Positions 42,384-51,080 of a stretch of DNA of 64,000 nucleotides are shown one piece after another. This stretch comes from Aureimonas endophytica (GTDB lineage: Bacteria > Pseudomonadota > Alphaproteobacteria > Rhizobiales > Rhizobiaceae): NCBI RefSeq assembly GCF_014642635.1, contig NZ_BMIQ01000006.1, positions 62,001 to 126,000 on the forward strand, read 5' to 3'. How positions within the stretch are numbered: the stretch's first letter is position 1; each line of letters opens with the position of its first letter. Under the pieces are notes generated by a model. It was given only the letters and a program-made list of their open reading frames with translations. It did no database searches and had not been told where the DNA came from. Position numbers and translations under genes: made by a program.

Positions 42384-43475
42384 ATGGCGCTCGACTTCCA
42401 GCCTCCCGGCGCCCGCGACGCCGCCCTCGGCATCGGCGTCCGCTCCGGCCATGTCATGACGGTGGAAGGCCCGCTGCCCGTCGCCGAGATGGGCGTGACG
42501 CTGATGCACGAGCATATCCTGATCGACGGCGCCAAGGCCTGGCGCTGTCCCTGCCATCCGCCGGACCCGGTGCTGAACGAGGGACCGGTCCGGATCGAGA
42601 TCATCGGCGAATTGCGGATGAACCCGTATATGAACCGGGACAATGTCTCGCTGACCGATTCCGACCTCGCTCTCTCCGAACTGAAGCTCTTCCAGGCGCT
42701 CGGCGGGACGACCGTGGTCGATCCCACCAATTTCGGCATCGGCCGCGATCCCGAGAAGCTGCGCCGCATCGCCCGGATGGGCGGGCCGAAGATCGTGATG
42801 GGCTCGGGCTTCTATCTCGAATTCAGCCATCCCGAATGGCTGAAGGCCATGGATGTGGACGAGGTCGCCGAGCTCATCGTCCAGGATGTCGGCGGCGGCG
42901 CGGAGAAGCCGGAGATCATGGCCGGCATCATCGGCGAGGTCGGCGTCTCGAAGGACTTCACGCCGGAGGAGAGGAAGTCCCTCACCGCCTCGGCCAGGGC
43001 GTCCGCCCGCACCGGCGTGCCGCTCTCCATCCACCTGCCCGGCTGGGAGCGCCTCGCGCACGAGGTGCTCGACATCGTGGAGGCCGAGGGCGCCGATCTC
43101 AGGCACACCGTGCTCTGCCACATGAATCCGAGCCATGACGACCTGCCCTACCAGACGAGTCTGGCCGAGCGCGGCGCCTTCCTGGAATATGACATGATCG
43201 GCATGGACTATTACTATGCCGACCAGGACGCGCAGTCGCCCTCCGACGAGGAGAACGCGCGGGCGATCCGCGCGCTCGTCGATGCCGGCTTCGCCGACCG
43301 CCTGCTGCTCAGCCAGGACGTGTTCCTGAAGATGATGCTGACCCGCTTCGGCGGCTTCGGCTATGCCCATATCCTGCGGCATTTCGTGCCGCGCCTGCGG
43401 CGCCACGGCGTCCAGGATGCCGTGATCGACCGCATGATGGTCGACAATCCGCGCGCGGTCTTCTCGGCCGCCTGA
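42384..43475 (+). CDS. Phosphotriesterase-family hydrolase (PTE/PHP-like)
   Basis: This TIM-barrel metal hydrolase of 363 residues belongs to the phosphotriesterase family, whose members are often lactonases. Metal ligands are visible: HEH in LMHEHILID, a bridging Glu in GIIGEVGVSKDF (in place of the carbamylated Lys of PTE), His in SIHLPGWE, His in LCHMNPSHDD and Asp in LLSQDVFLK. The role in this operon is presumably opening a lactone or cleaving an ester in the imported compound. Confidence 0.9.
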   Translation: MALDFQPPGARDAALGIGVRSGHVMTVEGPLPVAEMGVTLMHEHILIDGAKAWRCPCHPPDPVLNEGPVRIEIIGELRMNPYMNRDNVSLTDSDLALSELKLFQALGGTTVVDPTNFGIGRDPEKLRRIARMGGPKIVMGSGFYLEFSHPEWLKAMDVDEVAELIVQDVGGGAEKPEIMAGIIGEVGVSKDFTPEERKSLTASARASARTGVPLSIHLPGWERLAHEVLDIVEAEGADLRHTVLCHMNPSHDDLPYQTSLAERGAFLEYDMIGMDYYYADQDAQSPSDEENARAIRALVDAGFADRLLLSQDVFLKMMLTRFGGFGYAHILRHFVPRLRRHGVQDAVIDRMMVDNPRAVFSAA

Positions 43476-43501
43476 CCTCCTTATCCATCACGAGAGACGA
43501 C

Positions 43502-44275
43502 ATGAGCACCAAGAAGGTTCTGCTGGCCGGCGAGTCCTGGGTTTCCACCGCGACCCATATCAAGGGCTTCGACCAGTTCCCGACCGTGACCTATCACCAG
43601 GGGGCCGACGAGCTCCTCGCCGCGCTGAAGGGCAGCCCCTTCGACATCACCTTCATGCCCGCCCATCAGGCGCAGCGCGACTTCCCGCAGACGCTGGAGG
43701 CGCTCTCGGCCTATGACGCCGTGGTCCTGTCGGATATCGGGGCTAACACGCTCCTCCTCCATCCCGACACCTGGATCCATTCGAAGGTGACGCCGAACCG
43801 CCTGAAGCTCATCCGCGACTACGTCGCCGGGGGCGGGGCGCTCCTGATGTTCGGCGGCTACTACTCCTTCCAGGGCATCAATGGCGGGGCGCGCTATCGC
43901 AAGACCGCCGTGGAGGACGTCCTGCCGGTGCGCTGCCTGCCCGTCGATGACCGCGTCGAGGTGCCGGAGGGCTTCACCCCGGTCGTCACCGGCACGGGAA
44001 GCCATCCGATCCTTAAGGGCCTCGGCACCGACTGGCCGGTGCTTCTCGGCTTCAACGAGGTGGAACTGAAGGACGGGGCGGAGGTGCTGGCCACGGTCTC
44101 CGACGAATACGGCGCCCTGCCGCTCCTCGTCACCGGCACCCATGGCAAGGGCCGCACCGTGGTCTGGACCTCCGATGTCGGCCCGCACTGGCTGCCGGGC
44201 GATTTCATCCGCTGGGAGGGCTATGCCAAGCTCTTCGGCGCCATGCTCGCCTGGGCGACCGAAGACAGGGGCTGA
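43502..44275 (+). CDS. Glutamine-amidotransferase-like protein
   Basis: This 257-residue protein has the class I glutamine amidotransferase-like (ThuA/COG5426-type) fold: KVLLAGESWVSTATHIKGFDQF, DAVVLSDIGANTLLL and GGALLMFGGYYSFQGINGGARYR. The elbow reads GGYYSF without the catalytic Cys of true amidotransferases. Glutaminase chemistry is therefore unlikely, and a binding or hydrolytic role is open. Similar proteins recur next to phosphotriesterase-like genes in sugar operons. Two bases separate it from the BtpA gene. Confidence 0.82.
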   Translation: MSTKKVLLAGESWVSTATHIKGFDQFPTVTYHQGADELLAALKGSPFDITFMPAHQAQRDFPQTLEALSAYDAVVLSDIGANTLLLHPDTWIHSKVTPNRLKLIRDYVAGGGALLMFGGYYSFQGINGGARYRKTAVEDVLPVRCLPVDDRVEVPEGFTPVVTGTGSHPILKGLGTDWPVLLGFNEVELKDGAEVLATVSDEYGALPLLVTGTHGKGRTVVWTSDVGPHWLPGDFIRWEGYAKLFGAMLAWATEDRG

Positions 44276-44277
44276 CC

Positions 44278-45114
44278 ATGGCGAGCCAACCCATCGGACG
44301 CGCCGGCGCCGACACGATCCGCGCGATCTTCGGCCGGACAAAGGCGGTGATCGGCGTCGTCCATCTCCTGCCGCTGCCCGGCGCCCCGCGCTTCGATGGG
44401 GAAAGCGTCGAGGCGATCTACGCCCAGGGCCTCGCCGACGCGCGCGCCTATCTCGAAGGCGGTTGCGACGGGGTGATCGTCGAGAATCACGGCGACGTGC
44501 CCTTCGCCAAGCCCGACGCGATCGGCCCGGAAACGGCGGCCCACATGGCCGTCGTCTCCGACCGCATCCGACGCGAGCTCGGCCGGCCGATCGGCGTCAA
44601 CGTCCTCGCCAATGCCGCGATCCCGGCGCTCGCCATCGCCAGCGCCGCCGGCGCGGCCTTCGTCCGCGTCAACCAATGGGCCAATGCCTATGTGGCGAAC
44701 GAGGGCTTCGTTGAGGGCGAGGCGGCGCGCGCCATGCGCTATCGCGCGCAGCTGCGGGCGAAGGGCGTGCGCATCTTCGCCGACGCCCATGTGAAGCACG
44801 GCGCCCATGCCATCGTCGCCGACCGCCCGGTCGAGGAGCAGGTGAAAGACCTCGTCTTCTTCGACGCCGATGTGGTGATCGCCACCGGCCAGCGCACCGG
44901 CCATGCGGCCGATCTCGGCTATATCCAGATGATCAGGGAGGCCTCGGGCTTGCCGACCCTGGTCGGCAGCGGCGTGACGCCCGAGAACGCCAACGACATC
45001 CTCGCCATCACCGATGGCGTCATCGTCGCCAGCTCGCTGAAGCATGACGGCGTCTGGTGGAACGCCGTCGATCCCGACCGCGTGAAGCGCTTCGTCGCCG
45101 GACTGCGGCGATGA
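44278..45114 (+). CDS. BtpA/SgcQ-family protein
   Basis: This 278-residue TIM-barrel-like protein (BtpA family, named from a photosystem I biogenesis factor and SgcQ of the E. coli sgc cluster) has GVVHLLPLPGAPRF, GCDGVIVENHGDVPF, FVRVNQWANAYVANEGFVEG, FADAHVKHGAHA and ATGQRTGHAADLGY. No reaction is established for the family. In sugar operons it is thought to be metabolic. It overlaps the next gene by four bases. Confidence 0.88.
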   Translation: MASQPIGRAGADTIRAIFGRTKAVIGVVHLLPLPGAPRFDGESVEAIYAQGLADARAYLEGGCDGVIVENHGDVPFAKPDAIGPETAAHMAVVSDRIRRELGRPIGVNVLANAAIPALAIASAAGAAFVRVNQWANAYVANEGFVEGEAARAMRYRAQLRAKGVRIFADAHVKHGAHAIVADRPVEEQVKDLVFFDADVVIATGQRTGHAADLGYIQMIREASGLPTLVGSGVTPENANDILAITDGVIVASSLKHDGVWWNAVDPDRVKRFVAGLRR

Positions 45115-46361
45115 CTCCGCTGCCGGCGATCCGGCCCGAACGGCTTCTGGACCGGCTGGCGGCCTTCGCCGCCATCGGCCGGACGGCGAAGGGCGGCGTC
45201 GACCGGCAGGCGTTGACGGAAGGCGACCGCGCCGCCCGCGCCCTGCTCGCGCGGCTGGCGCGGGCGCGCGGCTTCGCCCTGTTCCAGGACGCGGCGGCCA
45301 ATCTCTTCGTCCGCCGCGAGGGCGCCGATTCCGGCCTGCCGCCGCTCCTCGTCGGCAGCCATCTCGACACGCAGCCGACGGGCGGCCGCTTCGACGGCGC
45401 GCTCGGCACGCTCGCCGCCTTCGAGCTGCTGGAAGCGTTGGAGGATGCGGGTCTCGCGACACCGCGCGCGGTGGAGCTGGTCGCCTGGACGAACGAGGAA
45501 GGCAGCCGCTTCTCCCCCGGCTGTCTCGGCTCGCAGGCCTTCGCGGCGGGGCGCCTCGCGCCGGAATGGCTGGAGGCCCGCGCGCCCGACGGCGCGCGGC
45601 TGGGCGAGGAACTGGCGGCGACGCTCGCCGCGCTGCCGGAAGTGGCGATGCGCCCGCTCGGCACGCCGGTCGCCGCCTATCTCGAACTCCATATCGAACA
45701 GGGACCGGTGCTGGAGCGCGAAGACGTGCCGATCGGCGCGGTCTCGGCGATCCAGGGCACGCGCTGGCTCGAAGTGACGATGGAGGGCGCCGCCGCTCAT
45801 GCCGGCACGACGCCCCTCGCCTTCCGCCGCGACCCGATGGTGGCGGCGGTGGCGGCGCTGCACCATCTTCAGACGCGGGTGATGCCGGAGGACCCGGCGG
45901 CGCGGCTGACGGTCGGGCGCATCCGCGCCGAGCCGGGCTCGATCAACGCCGTGCCGGAGCGCGTGAGTTTCTCGGTCGACATCCGGCACCCGGATGCGGG
46001 GCGCCTTGCCGCGATCGAAGCCGAGGTGCGGGACGTCTGCACCGCGTCCGCGACGGCGCAGGATTGCACGGCCCGGGTGGCGGTGCGCTTCGACATGGCG
46101 CCGCTCGCCTTCGCCGAGGAGATGATCCGTGCCGTCGAGACGGCGGCGGCGAAGGCGGGGCTCGCCTCGCGGCGTCTCGTTTCCGGCGCCTTCCACGATG
46201 CGCTGTTCCTTGCCCGCGTCGCCCCGGCCGGGATGATCTTCGTGCCCTGCCGCGACGGCGTCAGCCATAACGAGGCGGAGGATGTCGAGCCGCGCTTCTC
46301 GGCGGCCGGCGCCACCGTCCTTCTCGGCGGCGCGCTGGAGCTTCTCGGCCTCGCCGGCTGA
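45111..46361 (+). CDS. M20-family Zn amidohydrolase (carbamoylase/allantoate amidohydrolase-like)
   Basis: This cytoplasmic metallo-amidohydrolase of 416 residues belongs to the family of N-carbamoyl-L-amino acid hydrolase, allantoate amidohydrolase and beta-ureidopropionase. Zinc-site motifs are VGSHLDTQPTGGRFDGALG and AWTNEEGSRFSPGCLGS, with the lid region HAGTTPLAFRRDPM and a terminal VSHNEAEDV. It would cleave a C-N bond in the imported molecule. It ends the operon, followed by a strong hairpin. Confidence 0.9.
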   Translation: MTPLPAIRPERLLDRLAAFAAIGRTAKGGVDRQALTEGDRAARALLARLARARGFALFQDAAANLFVRREGADSGLPPLLVGSHLDTQPTGGRFDGALGTLAAFELLEALEDAGLATPRAVELVAWTNEEGSRFSPGCLGSQAFAAGRLAPEWLEARAPDGARLGEELAATLAALPEVAMRPLGTPVAAYLELHIEQGPVLEREDVPIGAVSAIQGTRWLEVTMEGAAAHAGTTPLAFRRDPMVAAVAALHHLQTRVMPEDPAARLTVGRIRAEPGSINAVPERVSFSVDIRHPDAGRLAAIEAEVRDVCTASATAQDCTARVAVRFDMAPLAFAEEMIRAVETAAAKAGLASRRLVSGAFHDALFLARVAPAGMIFVPCRDGVSHNEAEDVEPRFSAAGATVLLGGALELLGLAG

Positions 46362-46396
46362 CGGGCCGTCCGTCCGCTCCCACTCCCGAAACGACA

Positions 46397-46426
46397 ACGC
46401 CCGCCGGGGGAGGAACCGGCGGGCGT
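46397..46426. terminator. Strong hairpin between convergent genes
   Basis: The stem ACGCCCGCCGG (46397-46407) pairs perfectly with CCGGCGGGCGT (46416-46426). No U-run follows on the plus strand. It lies between the end of the hydrolase operon and the convergent DUF1127 gene and could terminate both. Confidence 0.6.
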
Positions 46427-46512
46427 CGTGGATAGGCCTGCGACGGGAGGAGTTCGCAGGCGGATCGCGAGGGCCCTGGGAGGAGGAGAGGCCCCGCGAA
46501 GCTCTGGAAGTC

Positions 46513-46656
46513 TTAGCGGACCGCGCGGCGCGCGATGGTCGGGATGTCCGAGCGGCAGATGCCGAGATCGGCGAGCTCGCGCTGGTTGAGGCTGTTCAGC
46601 TCGTTGACCGTCGCACGATACTGGCGCCAGGTCTGGAAGGAGCGGGAGAGGTTCAT
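46513..46656 (-). CDS. DUF1127 small protein (47 residues)
   Basis: This 47-residue Arg-rich DUF1127/YjiS-like protein is too short for standard ORF calls. It begins MNLSRSFQTWRQYRATVNEL, continues LNQRELADLGICRSDIP and ends IARRAVR. Such small proteins affect phosphate, carbon or RNA metabolism in Agrobacterium and Rhodobacter. AAGGAAC precedes ATG 46656 by six bases. The stop is TAA. It stands alone with its own promoter region of about 270 bases shared with the divergent lipoprotein gene. Confidence 0.88.
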   Translation of the reverse strand: MNLSRSFQTWRQYRATVNELNSLNQRELADLGICRSDIPTIARRAVR

Positions 46657-46926
46657 CTTGGTTCCTTTCGCGTTTCCCGGCTGGAAGCGCCCGGTTCGCG
46701 ATTTCTTTGGACAAGTGATGAATAGCCCCTGGCCCGCCCCGGCAGTAGCGCTAAAACGGAATGGCAGACCCGTCGTTTCTCGCTATGTCTTGAAGAATAG
46801 GCGGTCATGCGCGGGGCGAATGGATGGCCTCGATCGCGCCGCATCGGCCGAACCGTGCCGACGCATCGCGCGAGCGGACGTCCTCCCTTCCCTCGGACGG
46901 ACCTTCGTGCGGAAAGTATCAAGTCG

Positions 46927-47211
46927 ATGAAGATCTGGATCGCCCTCTCGCTCGCCGCCGCGACGCTCAGCGGCTGCAACAGCGTGCCCTACGAGGGGCG
47001 CTACGGCGCGAGCGGCTATGTCGAGTCGCAATGCGCGGCCATCCGGCAGTTCGTGCCGTTGCAGGAGCGCGGCACGCGGGCCGATCCGACGACCTCGCGC
47101 TCCTCGCTCTGCTACGGCACGGCGCCGGTCGAGTATCGCACCGGCGGCATCGGCGCCGACAGCCCGTTCTTTCCGCTCCGCGCCTTCGTCGACGCCGCCA
47201 ATACGAACTGA
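46927..47211 (+). CDS. Small lipoprotein, function unknown
   Basis: This 94-residue protein has a lipoprotein signal (MKIWIALSLAAATLSGC, lipobox LSGC). It therefore sits in the inner or outer membrane facing the periplasm. The mature part has two further Cys (QCAAIRQF and SLCYGTAP) and no recognised domain. ATG 46927 is preceded by a short spacer and the region GGAAAGTATCAAGTCG. No family is recognised. Confidence 0.72.
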   Translation: MKIWIALSLAAATLSGCNSVPYEGRYGASGYVESQCAAIRQFVPLQERGTRADPTTSRSSLCYGTAPVEYRTGGIGADSPFFPLRAFVDAANTN

Positions 47212-47309
47212 GGCGGCACCGCCGCCCGGCGCCATCGCGCCGCCGCTTGCCCGCCCGCCTGGGGCGGGTCATGCTCACCGCTTTCCGACCGGACGCGGGA
47301 CGGGCAGCC

Positions 47310-47516
47310 ATGCTCTACGACACGCGATGGGACCGAAGATTCGAAGAGCCGCCGCCGCGCGGCAACGGCTGGTTCTGGTTCTTCGTCGCCGCCTTCGTGC
47401 CGGTGCTGATCGGCGCCTATACCCTGGCGACGGCCTTCGACAGCCTGACGCTTCTGGCGGCGCCGCTCGGCGTCAACCTCGCCGCGATCGTCTGGGCCCG
47501 CTTCGCCGGCTGGTAG
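47310..47516 (+). CDS. Small membrane protein, function unknown
   Basis: This 68-residue protein has two hydrophobic segments (GWFWFFVAAFVPVLIGAYTLA and LLAAPLGVNLAAIVWARF) after a short charged N-terminus (MLYDTRWDRRFEEPPPRG). It is probably an inner-membrane protein. A GGGACGGG stretch precedes ATG 47310. No family is recognised; the call rests on length, start site and the clear membrane segments. Confidence 0.6.
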   Translation: MLYDTRWDRRFEEPPPRGNGWFWFFVAAFVPVLIGAYTLATAFDSLTLLAAPLGVNLAAIVWARFAGW

Positions 47517-47611
47517 CGGCCGACGCGGCCCACGCGGCCGAAGGACCGGCGGGATCGAGCGAATATAAGGGAAGAGGCGCGAAACGGCGGCCGAGGGCCT
47601 GGCCTTCGCGG

Positions 47612-47791
47612 TCAGGGATGGAGAAAGCGGAGCGGCGCGGCATCGCGCATGATGGCGGCGGCGGCCTCGATCCGCTCGGCCGCGGCGCGCTCCTCCAGCG
47701 CCCTCACGGTCTCGACCAGACCCTGGTCGATGGCTTCCCATTCGGTGATGAGCCCGTCTTCGAGCGCTTCGAGCGTTTCCGTCCTCGACAT
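47612..47791 (-). CDS. Small acidic protein, function unknown
   Basis: This 59-residue, Glu-rich helical protein (SRTETLEALEDGLITEWEAIDQGLVETVRALEERAAAERIEAAAAIM) is likely a coiled helix. AGGGGAC lies six bases before ATG 47791, which supports translation. An upstream open frame would start at 47992 but has no ribosome-binding site and covers a low-GC stretch. No known family recognised. Confidence 0.6.
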   Translation of the reverse strand: MSRTETLEALEDGLITEWEAIDQGLVETVRALEERAAAERIEAAAAIMRDAAPLRFLHP

Positions 47792-48043
47792 CGAAGTCCC
47801 CTGATCGATGGTTAACGAGGGGCGGAATCCGCGAAAGCCGCATCGGTTCCACGTAATTTTCGCGCGGCGGGGCCGATCGGTCGGCCGGGTCCGACGCATT
47901 TCGTCACAGGCACGACGAAAAAGAGGCGGATTTTCTTCATTGTGGCCGCACTTCGCGCCTTCGACGCTTGAGTTCCGGGCCCCGCGCCCCAAACACTACT
48001 TCATGGCTGGACTTATCGATCGGCCGCAAAGGGGGCTTCAACC

Positions 48044-48958
48044 GTGCAGATCCTTCGTCTCGCTTCCGTCGCCGCTCTGGCGCTCGGCCTGTCGCTCGGC
48101 GCGGCCGTGGCCGCGCCGGTGGTTGTCTCGTCCAAGATCGACACCGAGGGCGGCGTCCTCGGCAACATGATCCTTCTCGCGCTGAAACAGGCCGGCATCG
48201 AGGCGACGGACCGCCTCCAGCTCGGCGGCACGCCCGTGGTGCGCAAGGCGATCACCGCCGGCGAGATCGACATCTATCCCGAATATACCGGCAACGCGGC
48301 CTATTTCTTCTCCAAGGCCGACGATCCGTCCTGGAAGGACGCGGCCAAGGCCTATGAGGAGGCCAAGAAGCTCGACTACGACGCGAACAAGATCGTCTGG
48401 CTCGCGCCCGCCCCCGCCAACAATACCTGGGGCATCGCGGTGCGCGGCGACCTTGCCGAGCCGAACAAGCTCGAGACCATGTCGGATTTCGGCAAGTGGA
48501 TCGCCGGCGGCGGCAAGGCGAAGCTCGCGGCCTCGGCCGAATTCGTCAATTCGGCGGCGGCGCTGCCGGCCTTCCAGACGACCTACGGCTTCAAGCTCAG
48601 CCCGGACCAGTTGCTGACGCTGTCCGGCGGCGACACCGCCGCGACGATCGCCGCCGCCGCCCAGGGCACAAACGGCGTCAACAGCGCCATGGTCTACGGC
48701 ACGGATGGCGGCATCGCCTCCTCCGGCCTCAAGGTGATGACCGACGACAAGGGCGTCCAGCCGGTCTACCAGCCGGCGCCGATCGTCCGCGAGGCGGTGC
48801 TGAAGGCCAATCCCAAGATCGAGGAGGCGCTGAAGCCGATCTTCGCCTCGCTCGACCTCACCACCCTGCAGGAGCTGAACGGCCGCGTGCAGGTCGGCGG
48901 CGAGCCGGCCAGCGCCGTCGCCGAGGACTATCTGAAGTCCAAGGGCTTCCTGAAATAG
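48044..48958 (+). CDS. Quaternary-amine ABC transporter substrate-binding protein (OsmF/YehZ-like)
   Basis: This periplasmic protein of 304 residues belongs to the OpuAC/OsmF family that binds glycine betaine, choline or related quaternary amines. It has a signal peptide (QILRLASVAALALGLSLGAAVAAP). Core motifs are VSSKIDTEGGVLGNMI, GEIDIYPEYTGNAAYFF and WLAPAPANNTWGIAVRGDLA. The start is GTG 48044 with AAAGGGGG upstream. It is the first of four genes in the YehZ-Y-X-W order. Confidence 0.93.
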   Translation: MQILRLASVAALALGLSLGAAVAAPVVVSSKIDTEGGVLGNMILLALKQAGIEATDRLQLGGTPVVRKAITAGEIDIYPEYTGNAAYFFSKADDPSWKDAAKAYEEAKKLDYDANKIVWLAPAPANNTWGIAVRGDLAEPNKLETMSDFGKWIAGGGKAKLAASAEFVNSAAALPAFQTTYGFKLSPDQLLTLSGGDTAATIAAAAQGTNGVNSAMVYGTDGGIASSGLKVMTDDKGVQPVYQPAPIVREAVLKANPKIEEALKPIFASLDLTTLQELNGRVQVGGEPASAVAEDYLKSKGFLK

Positions 48959-48978
48959 GCTCGGAACGCGCGGCCGCG

Positions 48979-50142
48979 ATGGGCTGGCGGGTCGACAAGC
49001 TCGGCATCGTGGCGGCGGCGCTGGCCGGCGTCGCGGTCTTCGCGCTGCCCTTCGCCAGCTTTCGCGCCAACCGCATCGTGCCCGGCCTGCCGAAGCCGCT
49101 CTGGGAAGCGCTGCCGGCGCCGGCAGCCGGCGCGACGCTTGTCCTCCTGGGCCTCGTCGTCGCCCTGTCGCTGCCACGCCTGCCGGCGCTGGCGCGGCTT
49201 CTCGCCGCGCTGATCGGCCTTGGTGCGCTCGCCGTCGCGATCGGCCTCGCGCCGGGCCATCTCACGCCGCCCGGCAATAGCTATGCCCGCGTTGCGCCGG
49301 CCGCCGGCTTCTGGCTCCTTTCCTTCGTGCTCGCGATCCTCGTCGCCGACGCGCTGACACGGCTGCGGCCGCGCCCCGCCGCGCGGCTCCTGATCCTCCT
49401 CGTCGTCGCCGGCGCGCTCGGCGGTCTCCTCGCCTCCGGCCTCTGGGACGGGTTGTCGATCCTGAAGGAATATTCGACGCGCGCCGCCAGCTTCTGGCGC
49501 GAGGGGCGCCAGCATGTCGCCCTCGCCTTCGGCTCGCTTCTCGCTTCCACCCTCATCGGCATCCCGCTCGGCATCCTGTGCCATCGGCTGCGCCCGTTGC
49601 GCGATCCGGTGCTGAATCTCCTGAACGTCGTCCAGACCGTGCCGTCCATCGCGCTGTTCGGCCTTCTGATCGCGCCGCTCGGCTGGATCGCGCTCCATGT
49701 GCCGGGCGCCACCGCGCTCGGCATCCGCGGCATCGGCGCGGCGCCGGCCCTCGTCGCGCTCTTTCTCTACTCGCTGCTCCCGGTCGTCGCGAACACGGTC
49801 GTCGGCCTCGCCGGCATTCCCCCGGAAGCCGAGGATGCCGCCAAGGGCCTCGGCATGACGAGCCGCCAGCGCCTGTTCCGCGTCGAGCTGCCGCTCGCCC
49901 TGCCGGTGATCCTGACCGGCATCCGCATCGTGCTCGTCCAGAATATCGGCCTCGCCACGGTGGCGGCGCTGATCGGCGGCGGCGGCTTCGGCATCTTCGT
50001 CTTCCAGGGCATCGGCCAGACGGCGATGGATCTCGTGCTCCTCGGCGCGGTGCCGACGGTGGCGCTCGCCTTCGCCGCCGCCGTGATCCTCGACGCCGCC
50101 GTCGAGGCGGCGAGCGACATACCGGCCGGAGGTCCCGCATGA
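48979..50142 (+). CDS. Quaternary-amine ABC transporter permease (YehY-like, long)
   Basis: This inner-membrane permease of 387 residues has the long YehY layout: about six extra N-terminal hydrophobic spans, then a BPD_transp_1 core (QHVALAFGSLLASTLIGIPLGILCHR) with EAA loop VVGLAGIPPEAEDAAKGLGMTSRQRLFRVELPLALPVI. Gene lengths of the cluster (304, 387, 313, 250) closely follow E. coli yehZ, yehY, yehX and yehW as I recall them. ATG 48979 follows the binding-protein stop by 20 bases. Confidence 0.92.
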   Translation: MGWRVDKLGIVAAALAGVAVFALPFASFRANRIVPGLPKPLWEALPAPAAGATLVLLGLVVALSLPRLPALARLLAALIGLGALAVAIGLAPGHLTPPGNSYARVAPAAGFWLLSFVLAILVADALTRLRPRPAARLLILLVVAGALGGLLASGLWDGLSILKEYSTRAASFWREGRQHVALAFGSLLASTLIGIPLGILCHRLRPLRDPVLNLLNVVQTVPSIALFGLLIAPLGWIALHVPGATALGIRGIGAAPALVALFLYSLLPVVANTVVGLAGIPPEAEDAAKGLGMTSRQRLFRVELPLALPVILTGIRIVLVQNIGLATVAALIGGGGFGIFVFQGIGQTAMDLVLLGAVPTVALAFAAAVILDAAVEAASDIPAGGPA

Positions 50143-51080
50143 TCGAGCTGCGCCATCTAGTGAAGCGCTATGGCGGCGAGACGGTGGTCGACGACGTCTC
50201 CTTCGTCATCGAGCCGCGCACCATCGCGGCGGTGGTCGGCACGTCCGGCTCCGGCAAGACGACCGTGATGCGGATGATCAACCGCATGACGGAGCCGACC
50301 AGCGGCGAGGTCCTGATCGACGGCGCCGACAACCGCTCGCTGCGCGGCTACGAGCTGCGCCGGCGCATCGGCTATGTCATCCAGAATCATGGCCTTTTCC
50401 CGCATCGCTCGGTGGCCGAGAATATCGGCACGGTGCCCGAGCTTCTCGGCTGGGAGAAGAGCCGCATCGCGGCGCGCGTCGAGGAGCTGCTCGACCTGTT
50501 CGGCCTCGATCCGAAGCTCTTCGCCAAGCGGCGGCCGAACGAGCTGTCCGGCGGCCAGCAGCAGCGCGTCGGCGTCGCGCGCGCCCTGGCGGCGCAGCCG
50601 AACATCCTTCTGATGGACGAGCCCTTCGGCGCGCTCGATCCGATCATCCGCATGAAGGCGCAGGCCGATCTCCTGCGCATCCAGAAGGCGACCGGCACGA
50701 CCGTGGTGATCGTCACCCACGACATGGAGGAGGCGATCCTGCTCGGCCATCGCATCGCGGTGCTCGATGCCGGCAAGCTGCTGCAATATGCCGAACCCGC
50801 CGAGATCCTCGCCCGGCCGGCGACGCCCTTCGTCGAGGAGCTGATCGGCACGGCCGACCGGCCCTTCCGCCTTCTGTCGCTCGGCGAGCTGATGCCGCTG
50901 GTCGAGCCCGGCGAGGCGGCCGGCCAGCCGATCCCCGCCGGCGCCAACCGGCGCGACGCGCTGGCGGAGCTTCTCTGGTCCGGGCGCGAGGCGGCGCCCG
51001 TCACGGGGGCGGACGGCCGCCGGCTCGGCATCGTGCGCACCGCCCGGCTGGTCTCCGACGCGGCGCGGCCGGCCGGATGA
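50139..51080 (+). CDS. Quaternary-amine ABC transporter ATPase (YehX/OpuCA-like)
   Basis: This cytoplasmic ATPase of 313 residues couples ATP hydrolysis to uptake. Walker A is GTSGSGKTT, the signature is NELSGGQQQRVGVARAL and Walker B LLMDEPFGALDP. The C-terminal region after about residue 240 is the CBS-like, regulatory extension of OpuCA-type ATPases, here rather divergent. ATG 50139 overlaps the YehY stop (ATGA); the stop overlaps the YehW start. Confidence 0.94.
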   Translation: MIELRHLVKRYGGETVVDDVSFVIEPRTIAAVVGTSGSGKTTVMRMINRMTEPTSGEVLIDGADNRSLRGYELRRRIGYVIQNHGLFPHRSVAENIGTVPELLGWEKSRIAARVEELLDLFGLDPKLFAKRRPNELSGGQQQRVGVARALAAQPNILLMDEPFGALDPIIRMKAQADLLRIQKATGTTVVIVTHDMEEAILLGHRIAVLDAGKLLQYAEPAEILARPATPFVEELIGTADRPFRLLSLGELMPLVEPGEAAGQPIPAGANRRDALAELLWSGREAAPVTGADGRRLGIVRTARLVSDAARPAG

